A stretch of DNA of 64,000 nt from Zoogloea ramigera. Its GTDB lineage: Bacteria; Pseudomonadota; Gammaproteobacteria; Burkholderiales; Rhodocyclaceae. The translations under genes were made by a program, and so were the position numbers. Below, piece after piece: positions 22,208 to 30,960 of this stretch. Under the pieces are notes generated by a model. The model ran no database searches and was not told where the DNA came from. It saw nothing but the letters and a program-made list of their open reading frames with translations. Numbering within the stretch: position 1 is the stretch's first letter; every line of letters begins with the position of its first letter. The stretch covers positions 31,107 to 95,106 of the forward strand of contig NZ_BJNV01000014.1 in the NCBI RefSeq assembly GCF_006539865.1, given 5' to 3'.

Positions 22208-23403
22208 TGACCGCCCACAACACGCTGCGCCTTTGCCACTCGGGCATGGACAAGCGCTCGCTGTACGCCTTCGAGCTGTTCCTGTCGCGGGTCGGCCCCA
22301 ACGCCTGCCAGATCAGCGACGAAGAATCCGCCGACGTGGCCTTCATCGACCTCGACAACGAACTCGGCCCCTACCTGCTTGAAGGCCACCGCCTGCTCTA
22401 CCCCGCGCGGCCCTTGATCGTCAGCACCCGCCGGCCGCCGACGGGCGCCGACCCGCTGACCCTCGAAGTCGCCAAGCCGGTCGGGCTGTCGGCCTTCTCG
22501 GCCGCGCTCGAGCAGGTCCGCCAGCTGCTGCCCGCCGGCGAGGCTGCCGCCCCCGCCGAGCCCTCCCTCCCCGCCGAGCCCGCCCTCCCCGCAGCGCCGC
22601 CGGCCCTCGACAGCCGCCAGCCCAGCGCCGACCCGATCAGCCTGCTGCGCCAGATCGAAGAGCGCCTGTCCACCTTCTATGTGGGCTCGATGCCCGACGT
22701 GGACCTCGACGACCTGGCCGCCCGCGGCGCCATCTACTACACGCCGGAGCACTTCCTGCAGGGCGTCATCGCCCGGGCCATCGCCCACGCCCGGGAGATC
22801 CAGCGCCCGGTGCGCATCGACGACCCCAACGGCGCCGCGCTCTACCTCGACCCGCGCAGCGGCCTGGCCTACCAGGCCCGCAGCGCCAACGCCCTGCGCG
22901 CCCTCGCCCAGCTGCCCACCCGCGGCACGGTCAGCCTGCACCGCGTCGAGACCCACGACGCGCCGGCCCTCGAAAACCTGGCCGGGCGGCCCTTCGAGGC
23001 CCTCGAATGGGACATCGCCCTGTGGGCCTCCCGCGGCCGCGTGCCCGTCGGCACCCACCTGGACCACCCGGTGCGCCTGCTGGCCTGGCCCAACCTCACG
23101 CGCCTGGCGGTGCCCCCCGAAGCGATGCGCATCGCCGGCCTGTGGTCGAAGGGCGGCATCAGCCTGCGCGACACCGTGCGCCTGCTCGGCGTGCCCCAGC
23201 GCTACGTGTTCGCCTTCTACAGCGCCTGCCTGGCACTGGGGCACGTGGAACAGCTCAGCACGCCCGGGGCCGTGGCGGTGGCCCGCCACAACGCCCTCGC
23301 CGTCGGCACCGCCGAGGCCGCGGCGCCCCCGACGCGCGGCCTCTTCAAGCGCCTCCTCGGCAAGCTGCTGGGCGCCCGGGTCGGCGAGGCCGCGGCCGGC
23401 TGA
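22204..23403 (+). CDS. Unknown protein with receiver-like N-terminus, GTPase cassette
   Basis: A 399-residue soluble protein. Residues 1-110 look like a degenerate receiver (strands LRLCHSG, VAFIDLDNE and PLIVSTRRPP) without a clear phosphorylation pocket. A Pro/Ala linker (about 112-140) follows, then a domain of about 230 residues containing YYTPEHFLQGVIARA and WDIALWASRGRVP. The end is basic (FKRLLGKLLGA). Start ATG with GGGAGAAAG upstream. It sits 10 bp before the small GTPase gene, and is a candidate effector or regulator of that GTPase by position only. Confidence 0.7.
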   Translation: MMTAHNTLRLCHSGMDKRSLYAFELFLSRVGPNACQISDEESADVAFIDLDNELGPYLLEGHRLLYPARPLIVSTRRPPTGADPLTLEVAKPVGLSAFSAALEQVRQLLPAGEAAAPAEPSLPAEPALPAAPPALDSRQPSADPISLLRQIEERLSTFYVGSMPDVDLDDLAARGAIYYTPEHFLQGVIARAIAHAREIQRPVRIDDPNGAALYLDPRSGLAYQARSANALRALAQLPTRGTVSLHRVETHDAPALENLAGRPFEALEWDIALWASRGRVPVGTHLDHPVRLLAWPNLTRLAVPPEAMRIAGLWSKGGISLRDTVRLLGVPQRYVFAFYSACLALGHVEQLSTPGAVAVARHNALAVGTAEAAAPPTRGLFKRLLGKLLGARVGEAAAG

Positions 23404-23413
23404 CAGGCCTGCG

Positions 23414-23953
23414 ATGAGCCACTACAAGATCATCTTTGCCGGCCCGGTCGGCGCCGGCAAGACCACCGCCGTCACCGCCGCCAGCGACATTCCGCCGGTG
23501 CGCACCGACACTGCCGCCTCCGACGACGTCCGCGACATCAAGCCCCAGACCACCGTCGCCCTCGACTACGGCGCGATGAAGCTGGGCGACGGCAGCACCA
23601 TCCACCTCTACGGCACCCCTGGCCAGGAGCGCTTCGACTTCATGTGGGAGATCCTCACCGAGGGCGGCATCGCGCTGGTGCTGCTGATCGACAACTCCCG
23701 CGGCGACCCGCTCAAGCAGCTGCGCTTCTACCTCGGCGCCTTCAGCGGCTTCATCCGCAAGACCGCCGTCGCGGTCGGCGTCACCCACATGGACCTCCAG
23801 GCCAGCCCCAGCCTCGCCGACTACCAGGCCGAGCTCGACCGGGCCGGCCAGCCCGGCGTGCCGGTCTTCGAGGTCGACGCCCGCAGCCGGCGCGACGTGT
23901 GCCTGCTGATCGAGGCCGTCCTCAGCGTCATCGACCCCGTCGCGCGGGCCTGA
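23414..23953 (+). CDS. Ras-like small GTPase (COG2229 type)
   Basis: A 179-residue cytoplasmic GTPase with G1 GPVGAGKTT (10-18), switch I Thr in KPQTTVALDYG, a G3 variant YGTPGQERF in place of DxxG, and a G4 variant THMD in place of NKxD. These variants are typical of the bacterial MglA/COG2229 branch, often encoded beside roadblock-type partners. It probably acts as a molecular switch for polarity, motility or surface structures. ATG at 23414; the frame upstream only overlaps the preceding gene. Confidence 0.9.
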   Translation: MSHYKIIFAGPVGAGKTTAVTAASDIPPVRTDTAASDDVRDIKPQTTVALDYGAMKLGDGSTIHLYGTPGQERFDFMWEILTEGGIALVLLIDNSRGDPLKQLRFYLGAFSGFIRKTAVAVGVTHMDLQASPSLADYQAELDRAGQPGVPVFEVDARSRRDVCLLIEAVLSVIDPVARA

Positions 23954-23964
23954 CCCCACGCCCC

Positions 23965-24594
23965 ATGGCCGCGCCCGACCCGCTTTACCTGCTGCCGACC
24001 CCGGCCGGCGCCTGGATCGCCAGCGCCGAAGCCGCCGCCGACCGGCTGCGCGCCTTCATCCGGCTGCTCCTCGCCCAGCCCGTCAGCCCGCCCTGGCGCG
24101 ACCCCGACGACCTCTTCGTGCGCCGCCTCGGCCAGCTCGGCTGGGTGCAGTTTCTGGCGGCGCCCCGGCGCGTCAGCCAGGCCCCCTTCGACGACGCCCT
24201 GCGCAGCTACCTGCCGGCCCTGTCGGCCAAGGGCTGCGCCCTGCTCGCCGACGCCCACGGCTTTCACCTCGCCAGCAGCGGCTTCAGCGACAGCGCCGCC
24301 GAAGCCCTGGCCGCCCTGTCGGCCGACCTCGCCAGCCTCCACGAACGCCACCGGCGCAGCCTCAACCACAACCTCGGCCTGACCGGCAGCGCCTGGGCCA
24401 TGCCCGACGCCGCCGGCCACAGCCAGCTCGCCTTCTGGCCGCTCCACGTGGGCGAGCACCGCTTCGCCCTGGTCACCGCCGGCGTCCCCCACCTCAACCA
24501 GCCCGAACTGGTCGACCTCGTCTGGCTGCTCCACCAGCGCTACGGCCCCCTCGCCAGCCGCACGCAACTCAGCGTCAGCACCACCATCAGCTGA
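23965..24594 (+). CDS. Hypothetical protein, last gene of the GTPase cassette
   Basis: A 209-residue soluble protein beginning 11 bp after the GTPase. Two alpha/beta segments of similar size (about 20-115 and 125-205) could be longin/roadblock-like, as expected for a GTPase regulator, but I cannot show this from motifs. The last residues QLSVSTTIS form a possible beta strand. Same operon as the three genes before it. Confidence 0.65.
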   Translation: MAAPDPLYLLPTPAGAWIASAEAAADRLRAFIRLLLAQPVSPPWRDPDDLFVRRLGQLGWVQFLAAPRRVSQAPFDDALRSYLPALSAKGCALLADAHGFHLASSGFSDSAAEALAALSADLASLHERHRRSLNHNLGLTGSAWAMPDAAGHSQLAFWPLHVGEHRFALVTAGVPHLNQPELVDLVWLLHQRYGPLASRTQLSVSTTIS

Positions 24595-24695
24595 CAACAC
24601 GCCACACCACTGCAAGCTTCGTGCAAGGAAGCCGACAGAGAAGCGCAAGCCAGCCGGCCTAGACTGGGCGAGCCCTGTCCCTTGAGCCCTCCGGC

Positions 24696-25955
24696 ATGCC
24701 GCTCCAGCTCCGTTCCCTGCCCGCATTACTGCTCGCGGCCCTCCTGCCGCTCACCGGACTCGCCCAGAGCCCTGCCCCCGAGCCCCTCGAGCTCGCCGCC
24801 GCCGAGCGCATCCTGCTCGACGCCAACCCGGCCATCCTGCAGGCCCGCGCCGCCCAGGCCGCCGCCCGGGCCGGCATCGACATGGCCGGTGCCCGGCCCA
24901 ACCCCCAGCTCACCCTCGGCTCCACCAGCACCGACCCCGGCCGGGCCGGCACCCGTGGCTTCTGGAACAGCTGGACCGACAACACCGTGCGCGTCGACCA
25001 GCTCTTCGAACGCGGCAACAAGCGCGACCTGCGCCTCGCCGCCGCCGACCTCAACCTGTCGGCCAGCGGCGCCGACCTCACCAACACCATCCGCCTCGCC
25101 CGCATCGACCTCGCCAACGCCTGGCTCGACCTGCGCGTGGCCCGCGAGATCCGCCGCATCGCCAACGAAAACGCCGCCCTCGCCCAGCGCGCCGCCGACG
25201 CCGCCGAGGTGCGCGGCAAGGCTGGCGACCTGGCCGGTGTTGACGTAGCCCGCTTCCGGGCCGACGCCGCCCGCGTCGCCAACGACGCCCTGCAGGCCGA
25301 GCTGGCCCACACCCGCGCGCGCATCGCGCTGGCCCAGCTGCTCGGCAACCGCCTCCCCAGCGCCCAGCTCGACACCAGCGACGACTGGCCCGCCGCCGCC
25401 CCAGCCCCCGCCGGCGACACCGGCGAGCGGCCCGACCTGCTCGCCGCCCGCCAGCGCACCCAGCAGGCCAGCGCCCTGCGCGAGCTCGCCCGCGCCCAGC
25501 GCACCCGCGACGTCTCGGTGGGCATCCAGTACGAGCACGCCGCGGCCAACGCCAACAACAACTACTCCACCACGTCCTACGGCCTCAGCGTCTCGGTGCC
25601 GCTGTTCATCAATTACGACTACCGCGGCGAGATCGCCCGGAGCGAGGCCGACTACACCGCGGCCGAGCAGCAGCTCCTCGCCACCCGCGCCGCCGTCGGC
25701 AACGAGCAGGCCCGCCTGCAGGCCGAGGTCGACGCCAGCCGCGCCCGCCACGAGCGCCTGCGTGACGTGGTGCTGCCGGCTGCCGAAAAAGCCGCCCGCG
25801 GCGCCGACGTGGCGATCCAGAAGGGCGCCATGAGCCTCACCGACTACCTGGACACCCAGCGCAGCCTGCGCAGCGCCCGCATCGAAGCCACCCTGGCCCG
25901 CGCCGAACTGGCCCGCGCCGGCCTGCTCCTGCGCCTGGCCGGAGACACCCCATGA
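24696..25955 (+). CDS. TolC/CzcC-type outer-membrane efflux channel
   Basis: A 419-residue outer-membrane factor with a signal peptide ending GLAQ (about 24). Two repeated long-helix regions (LARAAQAAARAGIDMAGARPNPQL and the later ARAQRTRDVSVGIQYEH) with beta strands such as GLSVSVPLFINYDYRGEIA match the CzcC/CusC group. It would form the exit duct of the tripartite RND pump encoded next; its stop overlaps the adaptor start (ATGA). Confidence 0.9.
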   Translation: MPLQLRSLPALLLAALLPLTGLAQSPAPEPLELAAAERILLDANPAILQARAAQAAARAGIDMAGARPNPQLTLGSTSTDPGRAGTRGFWNSWTDNTVRVDQLFERGNKRDLRLAAADLNLSASGADLTNTIRLARIDLANAWLDLRVAREIRRIANENAALAQRAADAAEVRGKAGDLAGVDVARFRADAARVANDALQAELAHTRARIALAQLLGNRLPSAQLDTSDDWPAAAPAPAGDTGERPDLLAARQRTQQASALRELARAQRTRDVSVGIQYEHAAANANNNYSTTSYGLSVSVPLFINYDYRGEIARSEADYTAAEQQLLATRAAVGNEQARLQAEVDASRARHERLRDVVLPAAEKAARGADVAIQKGAMSLTDYLDTQRSLRSARIEATLARAELARAGLLLRLAGDTP

Positions 25956-27109
25956 AACGCACCCCCATCGCCCTCGCCCTCATCACCGTCGCCGCCCTCG
26001 CCGGCGCCACCTGGTACCTGCAGCGCCCCGCGCCCGAGGTGGCCACCGAAGCGGTGGTCCAGAAGCCCTCCGCCGAACCCGGCGTGCTGCGCTTCCCCAC
26101 CGCCGCGCCGCAGCTCGCCCAGCTCAAGGTCGAGCGCGCCGAGCTGGCCCCGGTGCCGATGGACGAACCCCTCGCCGCCCGCGTCAGCTACGACGAGAAC
26201 GCCACCGCCCGGCTGTTTGCGCCGGTGGCCGGCCGGGCCGTCGAGATCCGCGCCAACCTGGGCGACAGCGTCAAGGCCGGCGACGTGCTGGCCGTCCTCG
26301 ACGCCCCCGAGCTCGGCACCGCCGCCGCCGACCTGGCCAAGGCCCGCGCCGACGCGCAGCTCAAGAAAGCCGCCCTCGAGCGCATGAAGAGCCTGTTCGC
26401 CGCCGAAGTCGTGCCCCGCCGCGAGCTCGAAGCCGCCCAGGCCGACTGGCAACAAGCCCAGGCCGAAGCCGAGCGCGCCCGCCTGCGCCTCGCCAACCTC
26501 GCCCCTGGCGGCGCCAGCGAAGCCGGCAGCCAGCGCTACCTGCTGCGCGCGCCGCTCGCCGGTGTGGTCGCCGCGCGCAACATCAACCCGGCCATGGAAG
26601 TCCGCCCCGACGCCACCGAGCCGCTCTTCGTGGTCACCGACATGCGCCGCCTGTCGGTGCTGGTGGACGTGCCCGAGCGCGACCTCCCGGTAGTCACCGT
26701 CGGCAAGGCCACCCGGGTCGAAGTGTCGGCCTACCCCGAGCGCAGCTTCGAGGGCCAGGTCATCCGCGTCGCCCCGACCCTCGACCCGCAGACCCGCCGC
26801 GTGCAGGCCCGGGTGGCCGTGGACAACCGCGAGAACCTGCTCAAGCCCGAGATGTACGCCCGCGTCGCCATCCTGGCCGACGCCAAGGAAGAGCTGCCCC
26901 GCGTCCCCATCGGCGCGCTGCTGGTCGATGGCGTCAAGAACTACGTCTTCGTCGAACGCGACCCCGGCGTGTTCGAGAAGCGCGAGGTCACACTGGCGGT
27001 GCAGACCCGCAACCACGCCTACGTGTGGGCCGGCCTCAAGGCCGGCGAGAAGGTGGTCAGCGTCGGCGCCCTGCTGCTGTCCGCCGAGCTGGCGAGCAGT
27101 TCGCGCTAA
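25952..27109 (+). CDS. Periplasmic adaptor (membrane fusion) protein of heavy-metal RND pump
   Basis: A 385-residue HlyD/CzcB-family adaptor with an N-terminal membrane anchor (1-25). The lipoyl half-motifs VEIRANLGDSVKAGDVLAVLDAPELG and YLLRAPLAGVVAARNINPAMEV flank a helical hairpin (about 115-180). The beta-barrel and membrane-proximal domains follow. No N-terminal His-rich metal-binding extension as in CzcB is seen. It bridges the pump and the outer-membrane channel. Confidence 0.92.
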   Translation: MKRTPIALALITVAALAGATWYLQRPAPEVATEAVVQKPSAEPGVLRFPTAAPQLAQLKVERAELAPVPMDEPLAARVSYDENATARLFAPVAGRAVEIRANLGDSVKAGDVLAVLDAPELGTAAADLAKARADAQLKKAALERMKSLFAAEVVPRRELEAAQADWQQAQAEAERARLRLANLAPGGASEAGSQRYLLRAPLAGVVAARNINPAMEVRPDATEPLFVVTDMRRLSVLVDVPERDLPVVTVGKATRVEVSAYPERSFEGQVIRVAPTLDPQTRRVQARVAVDNRENLLKPEMYARVAILADAKEELPRVPIGALLVDGVKNYVFVERDPGVFEKREVTLAVQTRNHAYVWAGLKAGEKVVSVGALLLSAELASSSR

Positions 27110-27121
27110 GGGCCGGCCACC

Positions 27122-30100
27122 ATGTTCGACACCCTCATCACCCTCGCCCTGCGCCAGCGGGTCTTCATCATCCTCAGCGCGCTGCTGGTGCTCGGCTACG
27201 GCATCTACGCGGTCAACCAGATCTCCATCGAGGCCTTCCCCGACGTCCAGGACGTGCAGGTGCAGGTGGTCACCCAGGCCCCCGGCCAGGCGCCCGAGGA
27301 GGTCGAGCGCACCATCTCGCTGCCCATCGAGCGCGAGATGAGCGGCGTGCCGGGCATGACCCAGCTGCGCTCGGTGTCGATCACCGGCCTGTCGGTGGTC
27401 ACCCTCACCTTCAACGAGAAGACCGCCGACTACTTCGCCCGCCAGCAGGTGCTCGAACGCCTCCAGCAGGTGAGCCTGCCGCCCGGCTCGCAGCCCGCCC
27501 TGGCGCCGCTCACCACCGCCGTCGGCGAGATCTACCGCTACGTGCTCGAGGCCCCGCCCACCGCCAACCGCGAGGACATCCGCGCCGTGCAGGACTGGAC
27601 GATCCGCCCGGCCCTGCGCATGGTGCCGGGCATCGCCGAGGTGGTCAGCTTCGGCGGCGCGATCCGCGAGGTGCAGGTGCGCATCGACCCCGACCGGCTG
27701 CGCCGCTACTCCGTCAGCCTCGCCGAGGTCGGCCAGGCCCTCGCCACAGCCAGCGGCAACGGCAGCGGCGGCCTGATGCGCCGGGGCGACGAAGCCCTGG
27801 TGGTGCGCACCCTCGGCCTCTTCCAGAGCCTCGACGACGTGCGCGACGTGGTGGTGGTGGCCCGCGACGGCAAGCCGGTGCGCGTCTCCGACGTGGCGGA
27901 GGTGGAGAACGGCTTCCGCCCACGCAGCGGCATCGTGGCCTTCGACCAGCACGACGACGTGGTCGAGGGCATCGTGCAGATGACCAAGGGCGGCAACGCG
28001 GCCAAGATCGTCGAGGCGCTCCGCCTCAAGGTGGACGACGTCAACGCCCACCTGCCCGAGGGCTACCGCATCCGCCCGATCTACCAGCGCACCGAGCTCA
28101 TCGGCCACACCGTGGCCACCGTCGGCGAGAACCTGCTGGTGGGCGCCGGCCTGGTCACCGCGATCCTGCTGATCTTCCTGCGCAACCTGCGGGCGGCGGT
28201 CATCGTGGCGGCGATCATCCCGCTGTCCCTGTTGTTCGCCTTCATCCTGATGCACGCGATGGGCGTGTCGGCCAACCTGATCTCGCTGGGGGCGGTGGAC
28301 TTCGGCGTGATCATCGACAGCGCGGTGGTGATGGTGGAGGCGCTGATGGTGCGTCTGGCCGCCGACGCCCACGCCGAACACCACGGCATCGCCTCGCCGG
28401 TGGGGCGGCGCCTGCACGCCCTCAAGCAGACCTGCGTCGAGCTCGGCTCGCCGATCATGTTCTCGAAGGCCATCATCATCGTCGCCTTCCTGCCCATCTT
28501 CACCTTCCAGCGGGTCGAGGGGCGCATCTTCACGCCGGTGGCGCTGACCCTCTCCTTCGCGCTGCTGGGCGGGCTGATCCTCACCCTCACCCTGGTGCCG
28601 ACGCTGCTCTCGTACGCCCTCAACAAGCAGGACATGGCCGAGAAGGAAAGCCCCTGGCTGCACCGCCTGCAGCTGCGCTACCGGGCCCTGCTGGTCCGCC
28701 TGCAGGCGCGCCGGCGCGCCACCGTGATCGGCTCCGGCGCCTGCCTGGTGGTGGCCCTGGCGCTGGCGCCGCTGCTGGGCTCGGAGTTCCTGCCCAAGCT
28801 CGACGAGGGCAACATCTGGCTCACCATCGGCCTGCCCCAGTCGTCCGGCCTCAGCAACACCAAGAGCATCGAGCAGAAGGTGCGCGCCACCCTGCTCGAA
28901 TACCCCGAGGTGAAGGCCGTGATCACCCACGTCGGCCGCCCCGACGACGGCACCGACCCGAAGGGCCCCAACAACATCGAGGTGCTGGTCGATCTGAAGC
29001 CCCACGACGAATGGCGCTTTGCCACCAAGGACGCGCTGGTCGACAGCATGTCCGGCAAGCTGGCCGCCATCCCCGGCCTGCCCACCAACTTCTCGCAGGT
29101 GATCCAGGACAGCGTCGAGGAATCCCTCTCCGGCGCCAAGGGCGAGATCGCCGTGAAGGTGTTCGGGCCCAGCCTCGACGTGCTCGAAGCCAAGGGGCGC
29201 CAGATCGCCACCGTGCTCAACCGCATCCAGGGCGCCGCCGACGTGGCCGCGCTGCCGGTGGGCGGGCAGAGCGAGGTGGACATCCGCCTGCGCCGCGACG
29301 TGCTGGCCCGTTACGACATCAACGTGACCGACGTGAACGCGATGATCCAGACCGCCCTGGGCGGCAGCGCGGTTAACGTGTTCTACGACGCCGACCGCCG
29401 CTACGACGTGACCCTGCGCTTCGACGCCCGCTTCCGCGATCAGGTGGACGACATCGCCCACCTGCCGGTAGCCCTGCCCGACGGCCGCGGCAGCATCCCG
29501 CTGGGCGACATGGCCGACGTGGAGCTGCGCCAGGGCGCCTCGCGCATCCAGCGCGAAGCCGGCAGCCGCAACGTCATCGTCAAGGCCAACCTGCGCGGCC
29601 GCGACCAGGGCAGCTTCGTCGCCGAAGCCCAGCAGAAGGTGGCCGCCGAAGTCACGCTGCCGGCCGGCTACAGCATCGCCTGGGGCGGCCAGTTCGAGAA
29701 CCAGCAGCGCGCCATGGCCCGCCTCAAGCTGATCGTGCCGATCACCGCCGCGCTGATCTTCTCGCTGCTGTTCTGGGCCTTCCGCGACATCCGCCCGGCC
29801 GTGCTGGTGCTGGCGATGGTGCCCTTCACGCTGATCGGCGGCTTCGCCGGGCTGGCCCTGGCCGGCCTGCACCTGTCGGTGTCGTCGGCGGTGGGTTTCA
29901 TCGCGGTGGCCGGCATCTCGGTGCAGAACGGCGTGATCATGGTCGAGCAGGTCATCGAGATCGCCCGCCGCGGCGCCACCCGCTCCGAGGCCATCCTCGA
30001 CGGCGCCATGCTGCGCCTGCGCCCCATCGTGATGACCGCCCTGATGGCCGGCCTCGGCCTGCTGCCGGCGGCCCTGTCCCACGGCATCGGCTCCGAGACC

Positions 30101-30223
30101 CAGCGCCCCTTCGCCGTCGTCATCGTCGGCGGCATCGTCAGCGCCACCCTGTTCACCCTGCTGCTGCTGCCCGTGCTGCTATCCTACGGCGGCGCCAGGG
30201 ACCCGGTAAAAGGCGAAGCCTGA
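27122..30223 (+). CDS. Heavy-metal efflux RND permease (CzcA/CusA family)
   Basis: A 1033-residue HME-RND pump with 12 membrane segments and two large periplasmic loops. TM4 reads DFGVIIDSAVVMVEALMVRL: the Asp-Phe-Gly...Asp...Glu layout resembles CzcA (divalent cation) more than CusA (monovalent). Proton-motive-force-driven export of a metal ion is expected; the metal cannot be decided from the sequence. It starts 12 bp after the adaptor gene, completing the outer-membrane factor - adaptor - pump order. Confidence 0.95.
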   Translation: MFDTLITLALRQRVFIILSALLVLGYGIYAVNQISIEAFPDVQDVQVQVVTQAPGQAPEEVERTISLPIEREMSGVPGMTQLRSVSITGLSVVTLTFNEKTADYFARQQVLERLQQVSLPPGSQPALAPLTTAVGEIYRYVLEAPPTANREDIRAVQDWTIRPALRMVPGIAEVVSFGGAIREVQVRIDPDRLRRYSVSLAEVGQALATASGNGSGGLMRRGDEALVVRTLGLFQSLDDVRDVVVVARDGKPVRVSDVAEVENGFRPRSGIVAFDQHDDVVEGIVQMTKGGNAAKIVEALRLKVDDVNAHLPEGYRIRPIYQRTELIGHTVATVGENLLVGAGLVTAILLIFLRNLRAAVIVAAIIPLSLLFAFILMHAMGVSANLISLGAVDFGVIIDSAVVMVEALMVRLAADAHAEHHGIASPVGRRLHALKQTCVELGSPIMFSKAIIIVAFLPIFTFQRVEGRIFTPVALTLSFALLGGLILTLTLVPTLLSYALNKQDMAEKESPWLHRLQLRYRALLVRLQARRRATVIGSGACLVVALALAPLLGSEFLPKLDEGNIWLTIGLPQSSGLSNTKSIEQKVRATLLEYPEVKAVITHVGRPDDGTDPKGPNNIEVLVDLKPHDEWRFATKDALVDSMSGKLAAIPGLPTNFSQVIQDSVEESLSGAKGEIAVKVFGPSLDVLEAKGRQIATVLNRIQGAADVAALPVGGQSEVDIRLRRDVLARYDINVTDVNAMIQTALGGSAVNVFYDADRRYDVTLRFDARFRDQVDDIAHLPVALPDGRGSIPLGDMADVELRQGASRIQREAGSRNVIVKANLRGRDQGSFVAEAQQKVAAEVTLPAGYSIAWGGQFENQQRAMARLKLIVPITAALIFSLLFWAFRDIRPAVLVLAMVPFTLIGGFAGLALAGLHLSVSSAVGFIAVAGISVQNGVIMVEQVIEIARRGATRSEAILDGAMLRLRPIVMTALMAGLGLLPAALSHGIGSETQRPFAVVIVGGIVSATLFTLLLLPVLLSYGGARDPVKGEA

Positions 30224-30273
30224 CCCCCTCATTTCCCACTCCCCATTACCCACTCCCCACACCCCACGCCCCC

Positions 30274-30960
30274 ATGCGCATCCTCATCGTCGAAGACGAC
30301 CCGCTCCTCGCCGACGGCGTCGCCCAGCTGCTGCGGGGCGCCGGCTACACGGCCGACTACGTCGGCAGCGCCGAGCAGGCCGAGAGCGCCCTGGCGGCCG
30401 AAAGCTTCGACCTGCTGGTGCTCGACATCGGCCTGCCGGGCATGGACGGCCTCGAGCTGCTGTCCCGCCTGCGGGCCCGCCACAAGGCCATCGGGGTGCT
30501 CATGCTCACAGCCCGCGACGCCCTCAACGAGCGCGTGCGCGGCCTCAACCTGGGCGCCGACGACTACCTCACCAAGCCCTTCGCCGCCGTCGAGCTGCTC
30601 GCCCGGGTGGGCGCCCTGGCCCGTCGCAGCCGCGGCCAGAGCAGCCTGCGCCGCGAGTTCGGCCCGCTCTCCATCGACGACGAGGCCCACCGCGCCTGGC
30701 TGCACGGCCAGCCCCTCGACCTGCCCCAGCGCGAATGGGCGATCCTCGGCTTCTTCCTCGACCACCCCGAAAAGGTGCTCAGCAAGGAGCGCATCGTCGC
30801 CGCCGTGTGCCGTTGGGACCAGGACATGAGCGTCAACGCCGTCGAAGTCTATGTGTCGCGCCTGCGCACCAAACTCGAGCCGGCGGGCATCCGCATCCGT
30901 ACCATACGCGGTCTCGGCTACATGCTCGAAGACCTGCCCCATGACGCGAAGCCTGCGTAA
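30274..30960 (+). CDS. OmpR-family response regulator of the RND cluster
   Basis: A 228-residue regulator with phospho-acceptor Asp51 in VLDIGLPG, Lys in TKPF near 101, and a winged-helix domain ending SVNAVEVYVSRLRTKLEP and RGLGYMLE. Typical of CzcR/CusR-like metal-response regulators; it lies 50 bp after the pump gene and overlaps the kinase gene by 20 bp, so it probably controls the pump operon. Confidence 0.93.
   Translation: MRILIVEDDPLLADGVAQLLRGAGYTADYVGSAEQAESALAAESFDLLVLDIGLPGMDGLELLSRLRARHKAIGVLMLTARDALNERVRGLNLGADDYLTKPFAAVELLARVGALARRSRGQSSLRREFGPLSIDDEAHRAWLHGQPLDLPQREWAILGFFLDHPEKVLSKERIVAAVCRWDQDMSVNAVEVYVSRLRTKLEPAGIRIRTIRGLGYMLEDLPHDAKPA

Noticed and set aside
25844..30082. 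A 1412-residue open frame on the minus strand antisense to the RND pump
   Set aside because: It mirrors the codon structure of the high-GC pump genes, has no RBS or family signature and is rich in Gln/His/Gly, as expected of a shadow frame.
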